From Streptomyces spectabilis (lineage in GTDB: Bacteria; Actinomycetota; Actinomycetes; Streptomycetales; Streptomycetaceae): a stretch of 64,000 nucleotides of DNA. The translations under genes were made by a program, and so were the position numbers. Below are positions 1-8,424 of this stretch, piece by piece. The stretch spans positions 6,954,501-7,018,500 of the forward strand of contig NZ_CP023690.1 of the NCBI RefSeq assembly GCF_008704795.1, in the 5' to 3' direction. The notes beneath the pieces are model-generated. The model searched no databases, was not told the origin of the DNA, and worked only from the letters and a program-made list of their open reading frames with translations. The first letter of the stretch is position 1; every line of letters starts with the position of its first letter.

Positions 1-1
1 C

Positions 2-370
2 CTGGCGCACGCGGGCGATCTCTACTCCCCGCCGCCGTTCACCCCGGCCACCGCGTACCCGGACGGGGTGAACGTGGAGTTCGTGGTCGACCGCGCCCCC
101 CGCCACGTCGCCATGCGCGTGCACGAGCGCGGCGTCGGCGAGACCCGCTCGTGCGGCACGGGCGCGTGCGCCGTCGCCGTCGCCGCGGCCCGCAGGGACG
201 GCCTGGACCCCGCGGAGACCGGCACCCCGGTGACGTACACCGTGGACGTGCTCGGCGGCAGCCTGGTGATCACCGAGCGGCCGGACGGCGAGATCGAGAT
301 GACGGGCGCTGCCGTGATCGTCGCCGAGGGCGAGATCGACCCGGAGTGGCTGGCCTCGGTGACGAACTGA
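2..370 (+). CDS. dapF: diaminopimelate epimerase, C-terminal part (5' end outside window)
   Basis: DapF interconverts LL- and meso-diaminopimelate in the cytoplasm, the last step before meso-DAP is used for lysine and peptidoglycan. Only the last 122 codons are in the window, reading in frame from base 2 to the TGA at 368-370. The family signature ERGVGETRSCGTGACA is present. Its Cys is the second of the two catalytic cysteines, and the following GTGA loop binds substrate. Streptomyces cell walls contain LL-DAP, so both substrate and product matter here. The gene normally follows miaA; that part lies upstream of the window. Confidence 0.93.
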   Translation: MAHAGDLYSPPPFTPATAYPDGVNVEFVVDRAPRHVAMRVHERGVGETRSCGTGACAVAVAAARRDGLDPAETGTPVTYTVDVLGGSLVITERPDGEIEMTGAAVIVAEGEIDPEWLASVTN

Positions 371-592
371 GGGTGACGCGACGGGAGCGCCGTTGACCGC
401 GCGGAGCCCATCGGCCTTCCGCGCGCGTGGCGGCCCCCTGGAGCCTCTGGGGGCTGCGAGGCCAGCCAGGCCGCGCCCGGCCTCTCCCGGCCCGCAGCGG
501 AGCGTCAGGGCGCCGTCTCTGCGCCACGTGGCCGCACCCAGACCGCCCAACCGCTTCCGGTGCCGCCGGGCGCCCGTATGCCGAGCGAAACA

Positions 593-700
593 GTCGAAAC
601 GGGAGCCTGCGCCGTCACGATGGGGCTCCCCCGTGTCGAATCAGTACTCGTCCCAGTCGAATCATCACTCGAAACAGCACTCCACAGAACTGTCGCTCGA
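593..700. repeat. phased GTCGAA direct repeats upstream of the Rel/SpoT gene
   Basis: The 460-bp gap between dapF and the Rel/SpoT gene has a less GC-rich stretch with repeated GTCGAA words. Copies start at 593, 635 and 656, so spacings are 42 and 21 bp (four and two helical turns). The copies at 635 and 656 extend to GTCGAATCANNACTCG. Related CTCGAA words lie at 668 and 696. Helical phasing suggests a multi-site operator, but I recognise no known regulator. I see nothing else in 371-830 apart from the RBS before 831. Confidence 0.45.
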
Positions 701-830
701 ATGGGTGATCCGTTTCACGCTCGGCGAGAGCGGGTCAGCACCGCGTGGTGGGCTCGGTAGCATCAAGCACCGGCCCGGACGGAGCAGGCTGCCGTTCGTA
801 CACCGCCGGTCGGAGCTGCCGGAGGTGCCC

Positions 831-2996
831 ATGAGTGCGGAGGCGACGAATCCCGCGACGCCCGGCCCCACGACGCCCCCGGGCCCGACCCCGGCGACAG
901 CGGGATCCACGGGCCAGCGGCGCCGCGCCCGCCCCCGGCTCGACCTGCGCAGACTCGGCTGGGCCGCGCTCCTCGGCACCGCCGCGCGCGGCCGCGTCCC
1001 GGACGCGATCAGCCATGTCGCCGAGGCCCACCGCGGCCACCACCCGGACGCCGACCTGGAGCCGCTCCGCCGCGCCTACGTCCTCGCGGAGTCCTCGCAC
1101 CGCGGCCAGACGCGCAAGAGCGGCGAGCCGTACATCACCCACCCGCTCGCCGTCACCCTGATCCTGGCCCAACTGGGCGCCGAGACGACCACCCTGACTG
1201 CCTCCCTGCTCCACGACACGGTCGAGGACACGGACGTGACGCTCGATCAGGTGCGCACCGAGTTCGGCGAGGACGTGTGCTATCTGGTCGACGGCGTCAC
1301 CAAACTGGAAAAGGTCGACTACGGAGCGGCCGCCGAGCCCGAGACGTTCCGCAAGATGCTCGTGGCCACCGGCAACGACGTGCGTGTGATGTCGATCAAA
1401 CTCGCCGACCGGCTGCACAACATGCGCACCCTCGGAGTGATGCGCCCCGAGAAACAGGCGCGCATCGCCAAGGTCACCCGTGACGTCCTCATCCCGCTCG
1501 CCGAGCGGCTCGGCGTGCAGGCCCTGAAGACCGAGCTCGAGGACCTGGTCTTCGCGATCCTCCACCCCGAGGAGTACGCCGCGGTCGAAGGCCTCATCGC
1601 GGCGAAGAACGCCGACGGCCCCGACCCCCTCGCGGACATCGCCGAAGAGGTACGCGGCGTGCTGCGCGAGGCGGGCATCGCGGCGGAAGTGCTCATCAGG
1701 CCGCGCCACTTCGTCTCCGTGCACCGCGTGCACCGCAAACGCGGCGGACTGCGCCCCGCCGACTTCGGACGCCTGCTCGTCCTCGTCGCCGAGGACGCCG
1801 ACTGCTACGGGGTGCTCGGCGAACTGCACACCTGCTTCACGCCGGTCGTGGCGGAGTTCAAGGACTTCATCGCCGTACCGAAGTTCAACCTCTACCAGTC
1901 GTTGCACACGGCCGTCGCGCGCTCCGACGGCGAGGTCGCCGAAGTCCTCATCCGCACCCACAAGATGCACCGCGTCGCCGAGGCGGGCGTCGTCGCCCTG
2001 CGCAGCCCGTACGCGCCCCCTGTGGAGGAGCAGCCCGTCGACGGCGAGCGCGCCGACCCCACCCGGCCCGGCTGGCTCTCGCGCCTCCTCGAATGGCAGC
2101 AGGCCGCGCCCGACCCCGACACGTTCTGGTCCACCCTGCGCGAGGACCTGGCGCAGGACCGCGAGATCGCCGTCTTCCGCCCCGACGGCGGCACCCTCGG
2201 GCTGCCCGCGGGCGCGAGCTGCGTCGACGCCGCGTACGCCCAGTACGGCGAGGACGCCCACGCCTGCATCGGCGCGCGCGTGAACGGCCGCCTCGCGACG
2301 CTCAGCACGGTCCTGCGGGACGGCGACTCGGTCCAGCTCCTCATGGGGCAGGACCCGTCCTCCGGGCCCTCGCGCGAGTGGCTCGACCACGCGCGGACGC
2401 CTGCCGCGCGGATCGCCATCCGGCGCTGGCTCGCCTCGCACCCGACCCCGGCCCCCAGCCAGCCCGCGCCGGCGGACCTGCCCCCGGCGACGGCCGCTGC
2501 CGCCCCCCGGCCGCCGTTCCCGGCGGCCCTGCGCCCGGCCGCCGCGAACGTCGTCGTCGACCGGGAGGGCGCCACCGTGCGCCTCGCGGGCTGTTGTACG
2601 CCGGTACCGCCCGACGAGGTCACGGGTTTCGCGGTACGCGGCGGCGTGGTCACTGTCCACCGCGTCAGCTGCCCCGCGGTGGCGCGCATGAAGGGCGTGG
2701 GGCGCCCGGAGGTGGGTGTGCGCTGGGGCGACAGCGCCGAGTGCCGGGTCACGCTCATCGCCGAGTCGTTCGGCAGGCCGCACCTCCTCGCCGACCTCAC
2801 CGAAGCCATCGCCCTGGAGGGCGCCGCCATCATCTCGGCGACCGTGGAGCCCCCCAGCCAGCAGCGCGTCCGCCACACGTACACCCTGCAACTCCCGGAC
2901 GCCGCCCACCTGCTCGACCTGATGCGCGCGATGCGGAACGTACCCGGCGTGTACGACGTGAGCAGGGCGCAGCACCGGGCCGCGGCGACGTCCTAG
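831..2996 (+). CDS. rshA: RelA/SpoT homologue (RshA-like (p)ppGpp hydrolase/synthetase family)
   Basis: This is a 721-residue RSH protein controlling the alarmone (p)ppGpp. Domain order: HD hydrolase (about 75-225; H104, H128-D129, E132-D133, D193 and N197 all present), synthetase (about 285-395), TGS (445-505), a Cys-Cys conserved segment (588-589) and a C-terminal ACT domain (637 onward). The synthetase part departs from the motifs I recall: RPKH reads RPRH, the lysine of the YRKM motif is Val, and the R of RFKD is Glu (EFKD). DF, YQSLHT and the EVLIRT glutamate are kept. Hydrolase function therefore looks safer than synthetase function. The ATG at 831 follows GGAGGTG; the same frame stays open upstream without homology. 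A 12-bp duplication (2984-2995, 2996-3007) repeats the TAG stop in frame. Confidence 0.88.
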   Translation: MSAEATNPATPGPTTPPGPTPATAGSTGQRRRARPRLDLRRLGWAALLGTAARGRVPDAISHVAEAHRGHHPDADLEPLRRAYVLAESSHRGQTRKSGEPYITHPLAVTLILAQLGAETTTLTASLLHDTVEDTDVTLDQVRTEFGEDVCYLVDGVTKLEKVDYGAAAEPETFRKMLVATGNDVRVMSIKLADRLHNMRTLGVMRPEKQARIAKVTRDVLIPLAERLGVQALKTELEDLVFAILHPEEYAAVEGLIAAKNADGPDPLADIAEEVRGVLREAGIAAEVLIRPRHFVSVHRVHRKRGGLRPADFGRLLVLVAEDADCYGVLGELHTCFTPVVAEFKDFIAVPKFNLYQSLHTAVARSDGEVAEVLIRTHKMHRVAEAGVVALRSPYAPPVEEQPVDGERADPTRPGWLSRLLEWQQAAPDPDTFWSTLREDLAQDREIAVFRPDGGTLGLPAGASCVDAAYAQYGEDAHACIGARVNGRLATLSTVLRDGDSVQLLMGQDPSSGPSREWLDHARTPAARIAIRRWLASHPTPAPSQPAPADLPPATAAAAPRPPFPAALRPAAANVVVDREGATVRLAGCCTPVPPDEVTGFAVRGGVVTVHRVSCPAVARMKGVGRPEVGVRWGDSAECRVTLIAESFGRPHLLADLTEAIALEGAAIISATVEPPSQQRVRHTYTLQLPDAAHLLDLMRAMRNVPGVYDVSRAQHRAAATS

Positions 2997-3128
2997 GCGA
3001 CGTCCTAGAGGGGGCGTGGCGAGGCCAGAAAGGGAGAAGGGTCGCAGTGACGCTGATGGCGGCGCCCGATCCGCGCGCCGCGCCCCTGTGAACTCCGATC
3101 CGCTCGCCCGGCCGCGTCGCTGAGGCAT

Positions 3129-3165
3129 CCGGCCACCCCCGCCCCGACTCGTTCGAGTGGCCCGG
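3129..3165. terminator. inverted repeat between rshA and the M1 peptidase gene
   Basis: GGCCAC (3131-3136) pairs with GTGGCC (3157-3162). Inside them lies the short palindrome ACTCGTTCGAGT (3147-3158). It lies about 135 bp after rshA and 50 bp before the next start, so it may be a weak terminator or an operator. There is no T-run. Confidence 0.35.
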
Positions 3166-3211
3166 CGCGCGTCATCACGGCGCGGAAGGCGTGCGCTGAT
3201 AGCGGTAGTTC

Positions 3212-4762
3212 ATGCTGCTCACCCCCCGCCCCAAGGCCACCGGGACCAAGGCCGTGCGGCCCAAGTCCGTCCGCGTCGCCCTCGCCCTCCTCGCGACCGC
3301 CGCCTCCACCGCCCTGCTCGCCGCGAGCGTCCCGCAGCCCGCCGCACCGCTCGGCATCGGCGACCGGCTCTTCCCGCACCTCGGCAACCCGGGATACGAC
3401 GTCCTGGAGTACGACATCGCCTTCACGTACAAGGGCGACAACACCAAGCCGCTCGACACCGTCACGAAGATCGACGCCCGTGCGACCGCCCGGCTGGAGC
3501 GGATCAACCTCGACTTCTCCCAGGGCAAGGTCCGTTCCGTCGACGTCAACGGCATGCCCGCCACTTTCGACAGCAGCGGTGAAGACCTCGTCATCACCCC
3601 CCACGCGCGCGTGGAGCGCGGTCAGCGCATGCAGGTCACCGTCCACCACACGAGCCACCCGGTCGGCGGCAAGGAGGAGGGCGGCTGGGTGCGCACCGCC
3701 GACGGTCTCGCCATGGCCAACCAGGCCGACGCCGCGCACCGCGTCTTCCCCTGCAACGACCACCCCGCCGACAAGGCACAGTTCACCTTCCGCGTCACCG
3801 CCCCCAAGGCGCTCACCGCCGTCGCCAACGGCCTCCCGGTGGCCACGGAGCGCGCCGGGGCCACCACCACGTGGGCGTACCGCACCGAACACCCCATGGC
3901 CACCGAGCTGGCGCAGGTCTCCATCGGCCGCTCCACGGTGCTGCACCGCACCGGCCCGCGCGGCCTCCCCGTACGCGACGTCGTACCGACCAAGGGCCAC
4001 AAGAAGCTGGAACGGTGGCTCAAGAAGACGCCCGGCCAGATCGCGTGGCTGGAGGGCAAGGTCGGCCGCTACCCGTTCGAGAACTACGGGGTGCTCGTCG
4101 CCGACGCCCAGACCGGCTTCGCGCTGGAGACGCAGACGCTCTCGCTCTTCGAGAAGCAGCTGTTCACCCGGCCGGAGTTCCCGGAGTGGTACGTGGACAC
4201 GATCATGGTCCACGAGCTGGCGCACCAGTGGTTCGGCGACAGCGTCAGCCCGCGCACCTGGTCCGACCTGTGGCTCAACGAAGGGCACGCCACCTGGTAC
4301 GAGGCCTTGTACGGCGAGGAGAAGTCGGGGCACAAGCTGCGCACGCGGATGCGCGAGGCCTACCGGTACTCGGATCAGTGGCGCGCCGCCGGCGGCCCGC
4401 CCGCCGCGCCCAAGGCGCCCAAGCCGGGGGAGAAGATCAGCCTCTTCCGGCCCGTGGTGTACGACGGCAGTGCGCTCGTGCTCTACGCGCTGCGCCAGGA
4501 GATCGGACGGTCCGCCTTCGAGAGCGTGGAGCGCGCCTGGGTGCGTGCCCACCGCGACGGGAACGCGACCACCGCCGACTTCACGCGCTTGGCCTCCCAC
4601 GTCTCGGGCCGGGACCTGCGCGAGTTCTTCGCGGCCTGGCTGTACGGCACCAAGACGCCGCCGATGCCGGGGCACCCGGACTGGACGTCGGAGGCACCCG
4701 GCAAGAAGCAGCCCGGTCGGGCGGGCGGCGACCGGGGAGCCGTGGGGCACGCCCACCACTGA
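3212..4762 (+). CDS. secreted M1-family zinc metallopeptidase
   Basis: This is a 516-residue exported aminopeptidase-type enzyme. The N-terminus has basic residues, then a hydrophobic, Ala/Leu-rich segment (about 20-40), consistent with a signal peptide. An N-terminal beta-rich M1 domain follows. The zinc site is HELAHQWFGD with the third ligand Glu about 18 residues on in WLNEGHATW. The exopeptidase GxMEN motif reads GFALET, so the amino-terminus-binding site differs from classical aminopeptidases. It is shorter than full-length M1 enzymes (about 850 residues) and lacks the large C-terminal domain, as in compact actinobacterial members. ATG 3212 has no clear RBS, and TAGCGG lies close upstream, so a very short leader is possible. 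Confidence 0.85.
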   Translation: MLLTPRPKATGTKAVRPKSVRVALALLATAASTALLAASVPQPAAPLGIGDRLFPHLGNPGYDVLEYDIAFTYKGDNTKPLDTVTKIDARATARLERINLDFSQGKVRSVDVNGMPATFDSSGEDLVITPHARVERGQRMQVTVHHTSHPVGGKEEGGWVRTADGLAMANQADAAHRVFPCNDHPADKAQFTFRVTAPKALTAVANGLPVATERAGATTTWAYRTEHPMATELAQVSIGRSTVLHRTGPRGLPVRDVVPTKGHKKLERWLKKTPGQIAWLEGKVGRYPFENYGVLVADAQTGFALETQTLSLFEKQLFTRPEFPEWYVDTIMVHELAHQWFGDSVSPRTWSDLWLNEGHATWYEALYGEEKSGHKLRTRMREAYRYSDQWRAAGGPPAAPKAPKPGEKISLFRPVVYDGSALVLYALRQEIGRSAFESVERAWVRAHRDGNATTADFTRLASHVSGRDLREFFAAWLYGTKTPPMPGHPDWTSEAPGKKQPGRAGGDRGAVGHAHH

Positions 4763-4794
4763 TCAAGGTTCCGAGCCGCCTGGGCTGCCGCGTT

Positions 4795-4832
4795 TTGCCA
4801 GGTGACGAACCTGGCAATAACCCAGGTGACGA
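4795..4832. promoter_or_regulatory. inverted repeat overlapping an 11-bp direct repeat, before hflX
   Basis: TTGCCAGGT (4795-4803) and ACCTGGCAA (4809-4817) form a perfect 9-bp dyad with a 5-nt loop. CCAGGTGACGA occurs at 4798-4808 and again at 4822-4832, 24 bp apart. It lies 33 nt after the peptidase stop. It could be a terminator, although no T-run follows, or a regulator site. Confidence 0.4.
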
Positions 4833-4991
4833 GACGGGCCGTCCCGTGCAACCATCTTCAGGTCGACGGCGCGGCCCGTCCGGGACATCCCCTCGGGGAG
4901 ATCTCAGGGGCGGTTCCGTCCGGTCCGGGGAATCCCGGGGCGGTCGTGTGCGTTGTCGAAGGTGACGGGTGGCGCCGTCACTGGCGAGGCG

Positions 4992-5014
4992 CTGCCGCAC
5001 CCAGGGTGCGGCAG
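4992..5014. promoter_or_regulatory. 23-bp palindrome 60 bp upstream of hflX
   Basis: An 11-bp arm starting CTGCCGCAC at 4992 is exactly mirrored up to GTGCGGCAG ending at 5014, around a single central base. As RNA it would form a strong hairpin in the hflX leader; as DNA it would suit a dimeric repressor. Which applies cannot be told from sequence. Confidence 0.45.
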
Positions 5015-5073
5015 GGGGCGGTCGACGTCCCCGAGAGGCCCCGCACCGGATTCCCATCGACGTAAAGGACCCA

Positions 5074-6564
5074 ATGACCTCCTCTTCTTCCCCTTCCCAG
5101 GACGCACAGAGCTTCGTGCAGAACTACCCCGAAGGTCTTCGGGCCGATGCCCTGATGGAAGAGGACGTCGCCTGGAGCCACGAGATCGACGGAGCCCGGG
5201 ACGGCGAGCAGTTCGACCGTGCCGAGCGCGCGGCGCTGCGCCGCGTAGCGGGCCTCTCCACCGAGCTCGAGGACGTCACCGAAGTCGAGTACCGCCAGCT
5301 CCGTCTGGAGCGCGTGGTCCTCGTCGGCGTCTGGACCTCCGGGACGGTTCAGGACGCGGAGAACTCCCTCGCCGAGCTGGCCGCCCTCGCGGAGACGGCG
5401 GGCGCGCTCGTCCTCGACGGCGTCGTGCAGCGCCGCGACAAGCCGGACCCGGCCACGTACATCGGCTCCGGCAAGGCCTTGGAGCTGCGGGACATCGTCC
5501 TCGAAACCGGCGCCGACACGGTCGTCTGCGACGGTGAGCTGAGCCCCGGCCAGCTGATCCACCTCGAAGACGTCGTCAAGGTCAAGGTGATCGACAGGAC
5601 CGCCCTGATCCTCGACATCTTCGCCCAGCACGCCAAGTCCCGAGAGGGCAAGGCCCAGGTCGCCCTGGCCCAGATGCAGTACATGCTGCCGAGGCTGCGC
5701 GGCTGGGGTCAGTCGCTGTCCCGGCAGATGGGCGGCGGCAAGGGCGGCGGTCTCGCCACCCGTGGCCCCGGTGAGACCAAGATCGAGACGGACCGGCGAC
5801 GGATCCGCGAGAAGATGGCGAAGATGCGCCGTGAGATCGCGGAGATGAAGACGGGCCGCGAGATCAAGCGCCAGGAGCGCAAGCGCAACAAGGTGCCCTC
5901 GGTCGCCATCGCCGGGTATACGAACGCGGGCAAGTCCTCCCTGCTCAACCGCCTCACGGGCGCGGGCGTCCTGGTGGAGAACTCGCTGTTCGCCACCCTC
6001 GACCCGACCGTCCGGAGGGCGGAAACGCCGAGCGGCCGCCTGTACACCCTGGCGGACACGGTCGGTTTTGTCCGGCACCTGCCGCACCACCTGGTGGAGG
6101 CGTTCCGCTCCACGATGGAGGAGGTCGGCGAGTCCGACCTGATCCTCCACGTGGTCGACGGCTCGCACCCCGCCCCCGAGGAGCAGCTCGCCGCCGTGCG
6201 CGAGGTGATCCGCGAGGTCGGCGCGACGGACGTCCCCGAGATCGTGGTGATCAACAAGGCGGACGCCGCCGATCCGCTGACCGTCCAGCGGCTGCTGCGC
6301 ACGCAGCGGCACGCGATCGCGGTCTCCGCGCGCACCGGCGCGGGCATCGAAGAGCTGCTCGCGCTCATCGACGCCGAGCTGCCGCGGCCCGAGGTCGAGA
6401 TCGAGGCCCTCGTGCCGTACACCCACGGCAAGCTCGTCGCCCGCGCACACGCCGATGGGGAGGTGCTCTCCGAGGAGCACACCGCCGAGGGCACGCTGCT
6501 CAAGGCCCGGGTGCACGAGGAGCTGGCGGCGGAGCTGGCACCGTTCGTCCCTGCAACGCACTGA
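5074..6564 (+). CDS. hflX: ribosome-associated GTPase HflX
   Basis: HflX is a GTPase that binds the 50S subunit and splits stalled or stressed ribosomes. The 496-residue product has the N-terminal HflX domain and the Gly-rich segment GGGKGGGLATRGPGETKIE, a helical linker with many charged residues, then the G domain. The G domain shows G1 GYTNAGKSS, G3 DTVGF, G4 NKAD and G5 VSARTG. The ATG at 5074 is chosen because AAAGGA lies at the right distance and the conserved sequence begins shortly after; an open frame continues upstream to 4969. A strong hairpin follows the stop, so the gene is probably monocistronic. Confidence 0.95.
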   Translation: MTSSSSPSQDAQSFVQNYPEGLRADALMEEDVAWSHEIDGARDGEQFDRAERAALRRVAGLSTELEDVTEVEYRQLRLERVVLVGVWTSGTVQDAENSLAELAALAETAGALVLDGVVQRRDKPDPATYIGSGKALELRDIVLETGADTVVCDGELSPGQLIHLEDVVKVKVIDRTALILDIFAQHAKSREGKAQVALAQMQYMLPRLRGWGQSLSRQMGGGKGGGLATRGPGETKIETDRRRIREKMAKMRREIAEMKTGREIKRQERKRNKVPSVAIAGYTNAGKSSLLNRLTGAGVLVENSLFATLDPTVRRAETPSGRLYTLADTVGFVRHLPHHLVEAFRSTMEEVGESDLILHVVDGSHPAPEEQLAAVREVIREVGATDVPEIVVINKADAADPLTVQRLLRTQRHAIAVSARTGAGIEELLALIDAELPRPEVEIEALVPYTHGKLVARAHADGEVLSEEHTAEGTLLKARVHEELAAELAPFVPATH

Positions 6565-6590
6565 CGCGGGCGCAGCCCGCACACGCAGAA

Positions 6591-6633
6591 GGCGGAGGCC
6601 CCGCCCCCTCACCAGGGGGGCGGGGCCTCCGCC
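6591..6633 (+). terminator. strong intrinsic-type terminator after hflX
   Basis: An 18-bp perfect stem (6591-6608 with 6616-6633) with a 7-nt loop lies 26 nt after the hflX stop. It is almost all G+C and has no U-tract, as is common in Streptomyces. Confidence 0.85.
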
Positions 6634-6719
6634 GTGCCGGGCGGCTACGGGCGGCTGCCGGGCGGCGCTGCTCGGGCCGGGGCGGTCACGGGGCCTTGCG
6701 GAGCGAGGCACCATTCACG

Positions 6720-6833
6720 GCATGCCCGCAGCGCTGAGCCTATGCATCTCCGCGCTGGATCCGTGCATGCCCGCAGCGCTGAGCCTCTGCATCCCCGCAC
6801 CGAACCCATGCGTTCCGGCACTGAACCCATGCG
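6720..6833. repeat. 45-bp imperfect tandem repeats between converging genes
   Basis: GCATGCCCGCAGCGCTGAGC occurs at 6720-6739 and again from 6765, 45 bp later. Degenerate continuations follow, with GAACCCATGCG repeated near 6802 and 6823. Read as protein, the unit would encode a 15-residue Cys-containing repeat, but no start or RBS supports translation. Confidence 0.6.
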
Positions 6834-6836
6834 GGG

Positions 6837-8051
6837 TCACTGCGCCCCGTACTTCTCGCTCATCATGTCGAAGACCTGCTTGGCGCCGGAGCCCAGCTGC
6901 GGGCCGGCCAGCCAGGTGTTCTCCGCCGGGCCGATCGAGGTGTTGGACACCAGCTTGGTCTCGCCGCCGTCCGCCCTGCGGAACCAGCCACCGCCGGACG
7001 AGCCACCGGTCATCGTGCAGCCGATGCGGTACATCGTCGGCTGCGCCGGGTCCAGCGACAGACGGCCCGGCTTGCCGATGCACTTGTGCATGGTCAGGCC
7101 GTTGAACGGGGGCGCGGCCGGGTAGCCCCAGGCGCCCATGGAGCCCACGCTCTGCGCGGACGGAGTCGAGAAGTCGACATCCAGCGCGTTGCCGACCGTC
7201 TCCTCCAGGGACTTGCTGCCCTGCTGCGGCTTCACGTGCAGCACGGCGTAGTCGTGCGGAGCACCGGCACCGCCCGACGCGGCGCCCTGGTCGATCCACT
7301 CACCGGAGGTCGACACCCAGTCCGCCCACCACTGGCCGTACGGGGAGACCTCCTGCGGGGCGGCGTTGCTCAGCTCGGCCTCGGACTTGCCCAGGTCGTT
7401 GTAGGCGGGCACGAAGGTGATGTTGCGGTACCAGCCGCCCTTCGAACCGGCGTGCACGCAGTGGCCCGCGGTCCACACGAGGTTGGACTTGCCCGGGTTG
7501 CGCGGGTCCTTCACGACCGTGCCCGAGCAGACCATCGAGCCCTCGGGGGAGTCGAAGAAGATCTTCCCGACGGGCGCGGCGTGCTCGTGGTACGGCGTCT
7601 TCTCGGGCTGTGCCCGGACGGGTTCGGGCTCGGGGTCGGTCGCGCCCTGGTCGGCGGCCGCGTCCTTCGCCGCGATCGTCTTGTTCGGGTCCTTGGCCTT
7701 GCGCATGCGCTCGGGCTTCCACAGGCCGTCTATGACCGGGTTGACGAAGTCCTTGGCCTCGCGCAGCCAGTCGTCCTTGCTCCAGTCCTTCCAGGCGCCG
7801 TCCTTCCACTTGTCCGGATCGATGCCGTGCTCCTTGAGCCGGTCGGTGAGGTCGGCGGGGAGCCCGCCGCCGCCCGAGTCGGACCCGTTGTCGGCACCCT
7901 GCGAGGTGCCGGAGTCGGCCTTGTCGCTCGCCTTGTCGTCGCCCGGCCCGCAGGCCGTGGCGGTGAGCGCCAGGGCCGCGGCGAGCCCGGTGACGGCGAG
8001 CGCGGTACGACGACCGCGGCCGCGCGCGAAGGGCGCACGATTGGAACGCAT
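6837..8051 (-). CDS. secreted trypsin-like serine peptidase (paralogue A), probable lipoprotein
   Basis: This 404-residue exported protein has an N-terminal signal with Arg residues, a hydrophobic stretch and LTATACGPGDD, resembling a lipobox with acceptor Cys. Next come an acidic low-complexity linker and a Trp-rich segment (KWKDGAWKDW) that may be a propeptide. The chymotrypsin-fold catalytic domain shows His in WTAGHC, Asp in HDYAVLHV and Ser in GGSSGGGW. It is 40-50% or more alike paralogue B by eye, including the lipobox and Trp segment. The start at 8051 is chosen over 8087 because GGGGG lies about 9 nt upstream and it aligns with the start of B. Substrate specificity is not predictable. 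Confidence 0.85.
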   Translation of the reverse strand: MRSNRAPFARGRGRRTALAVTGLAAALALTATACGPGDDKASDKADSGTSQGADNGSDSGGGGLPADLTDRLKEHGIDPDKWKDGAWKDWSKDDWLREAKDFVNPVIDGLWKPERMRKAKDPNKTIAAKDAAADQGATDPEPEPVRAQPEKTPYHEHAAPVGKIFFDSPEGSMVCSGTVVKDPRNPGKSNLVWTAGHCVHAGSKGGWYRNITFVPAYNDLGKSEAELSNAAPQEVSPYGQWWADWVSTSGEWIDQGAASGGAGAPHDYAVLHVKPQQGSKSLEETVGNALDVDFSTPSAQSVGSMGAWGYPAAPPFNGLTMHKCIGKPGRLSLDPAQPTMYRIGCTMTGGSSGGGWFRRADGGETKLVSNTSIGPAENTWLAGPQLGSGAKQVFDMMSEKYGAQ

Positions 8052-8139
8052 GGAGCTGTAACCCCCGTAGGAACGTGTGTTTGCCATGTGCGTGTCAGGC
8101 GTGGGCGCGGAGTCCGCCGCCCGGGCCGACGTGGCCTCC

Positions 8140-8164
8140 CACTATGCCTGTGCAGTTGGGGACG
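8140..8164 (-). promoter_or_regulatory. 25-bp element shared with paralogue B, probable promoter
   Basis: On the minus strand the segment ends CCCCAAC-N-GCAC-N-GGCATAGTG. The same 25 bp with two changes lies at 9835-9859 before paralogue B. CATAGT could be a -10 box; no good -35 is seen. Conservation in two diverged intergenic regions supports function. Confidence 0.55.
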
Positions 8165-8214
8165 AACGGCGGCGAGCCCGTGAAGGTTTTCGCCGCCCCG
8201 TCGGTGCACGCCTA

Positions 8215-8240
8215 CGTACGTCTACGTACGGGCGCGTACG
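8215..8240. promoter_or_regulatory. three CGTACG palindromes at exact 10-bp spacing
   Basis: CGTACG starts at 8215, 8225 and 8235, so the sites lie on one face of the helix, 50-75 bp upstream of the probable promoter of paralogue A. A similar cluster lies before paralogue B. The regulator is unknown. Confidence 0.4.
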
Positions 8241-8354
8241 CCGACATCCGGATGCGGACGCGTACAAAGATGGATCTCTGGGGCGCGTGGCGCGGATGAG
8301 CGCCGTGCCCGAGCGGCCGTGCGCTCTGTGCGGGCACGGGCTCCATCGAGCGTC

Positions 8355-8398
8355 GCGGCGCGGTGGGTTCCCTCTCACGAGCGAACCCACCGCGCCGC
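8355..8398 (-). terminator. terminator after serine peptidase B
   Basis: A perfect 16-bp stem (8355-8370 with 8383-8398) with a 12-nt loop lies 27 nt past the minus-strand stop at 8425. Confidence 0.8.
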
Positions 8399-8424
8399 GC
8401 GCACTTCTCCCGGTCCGTGGGTTG

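Noticed and set aside
393..830. N-terminal extension of the Rel/SpoT protein by 146 codons
   Set aside because: No RBS or homology, covers the phased repeats, and ATG 831 has a strong RBS.
735..3128. Very long open frame (797 codons) on the minus strand across rshA
   Set aside because: It is antisense to a clear enzyme gene; high G+C leaves shadow frames open in Streptomyces. The product is low-complexity with no motif.
6720..6833. CRISPR-like array
   Set aside because: Only two good copies, contiguous repeats without unique spacers, and no cas genes.
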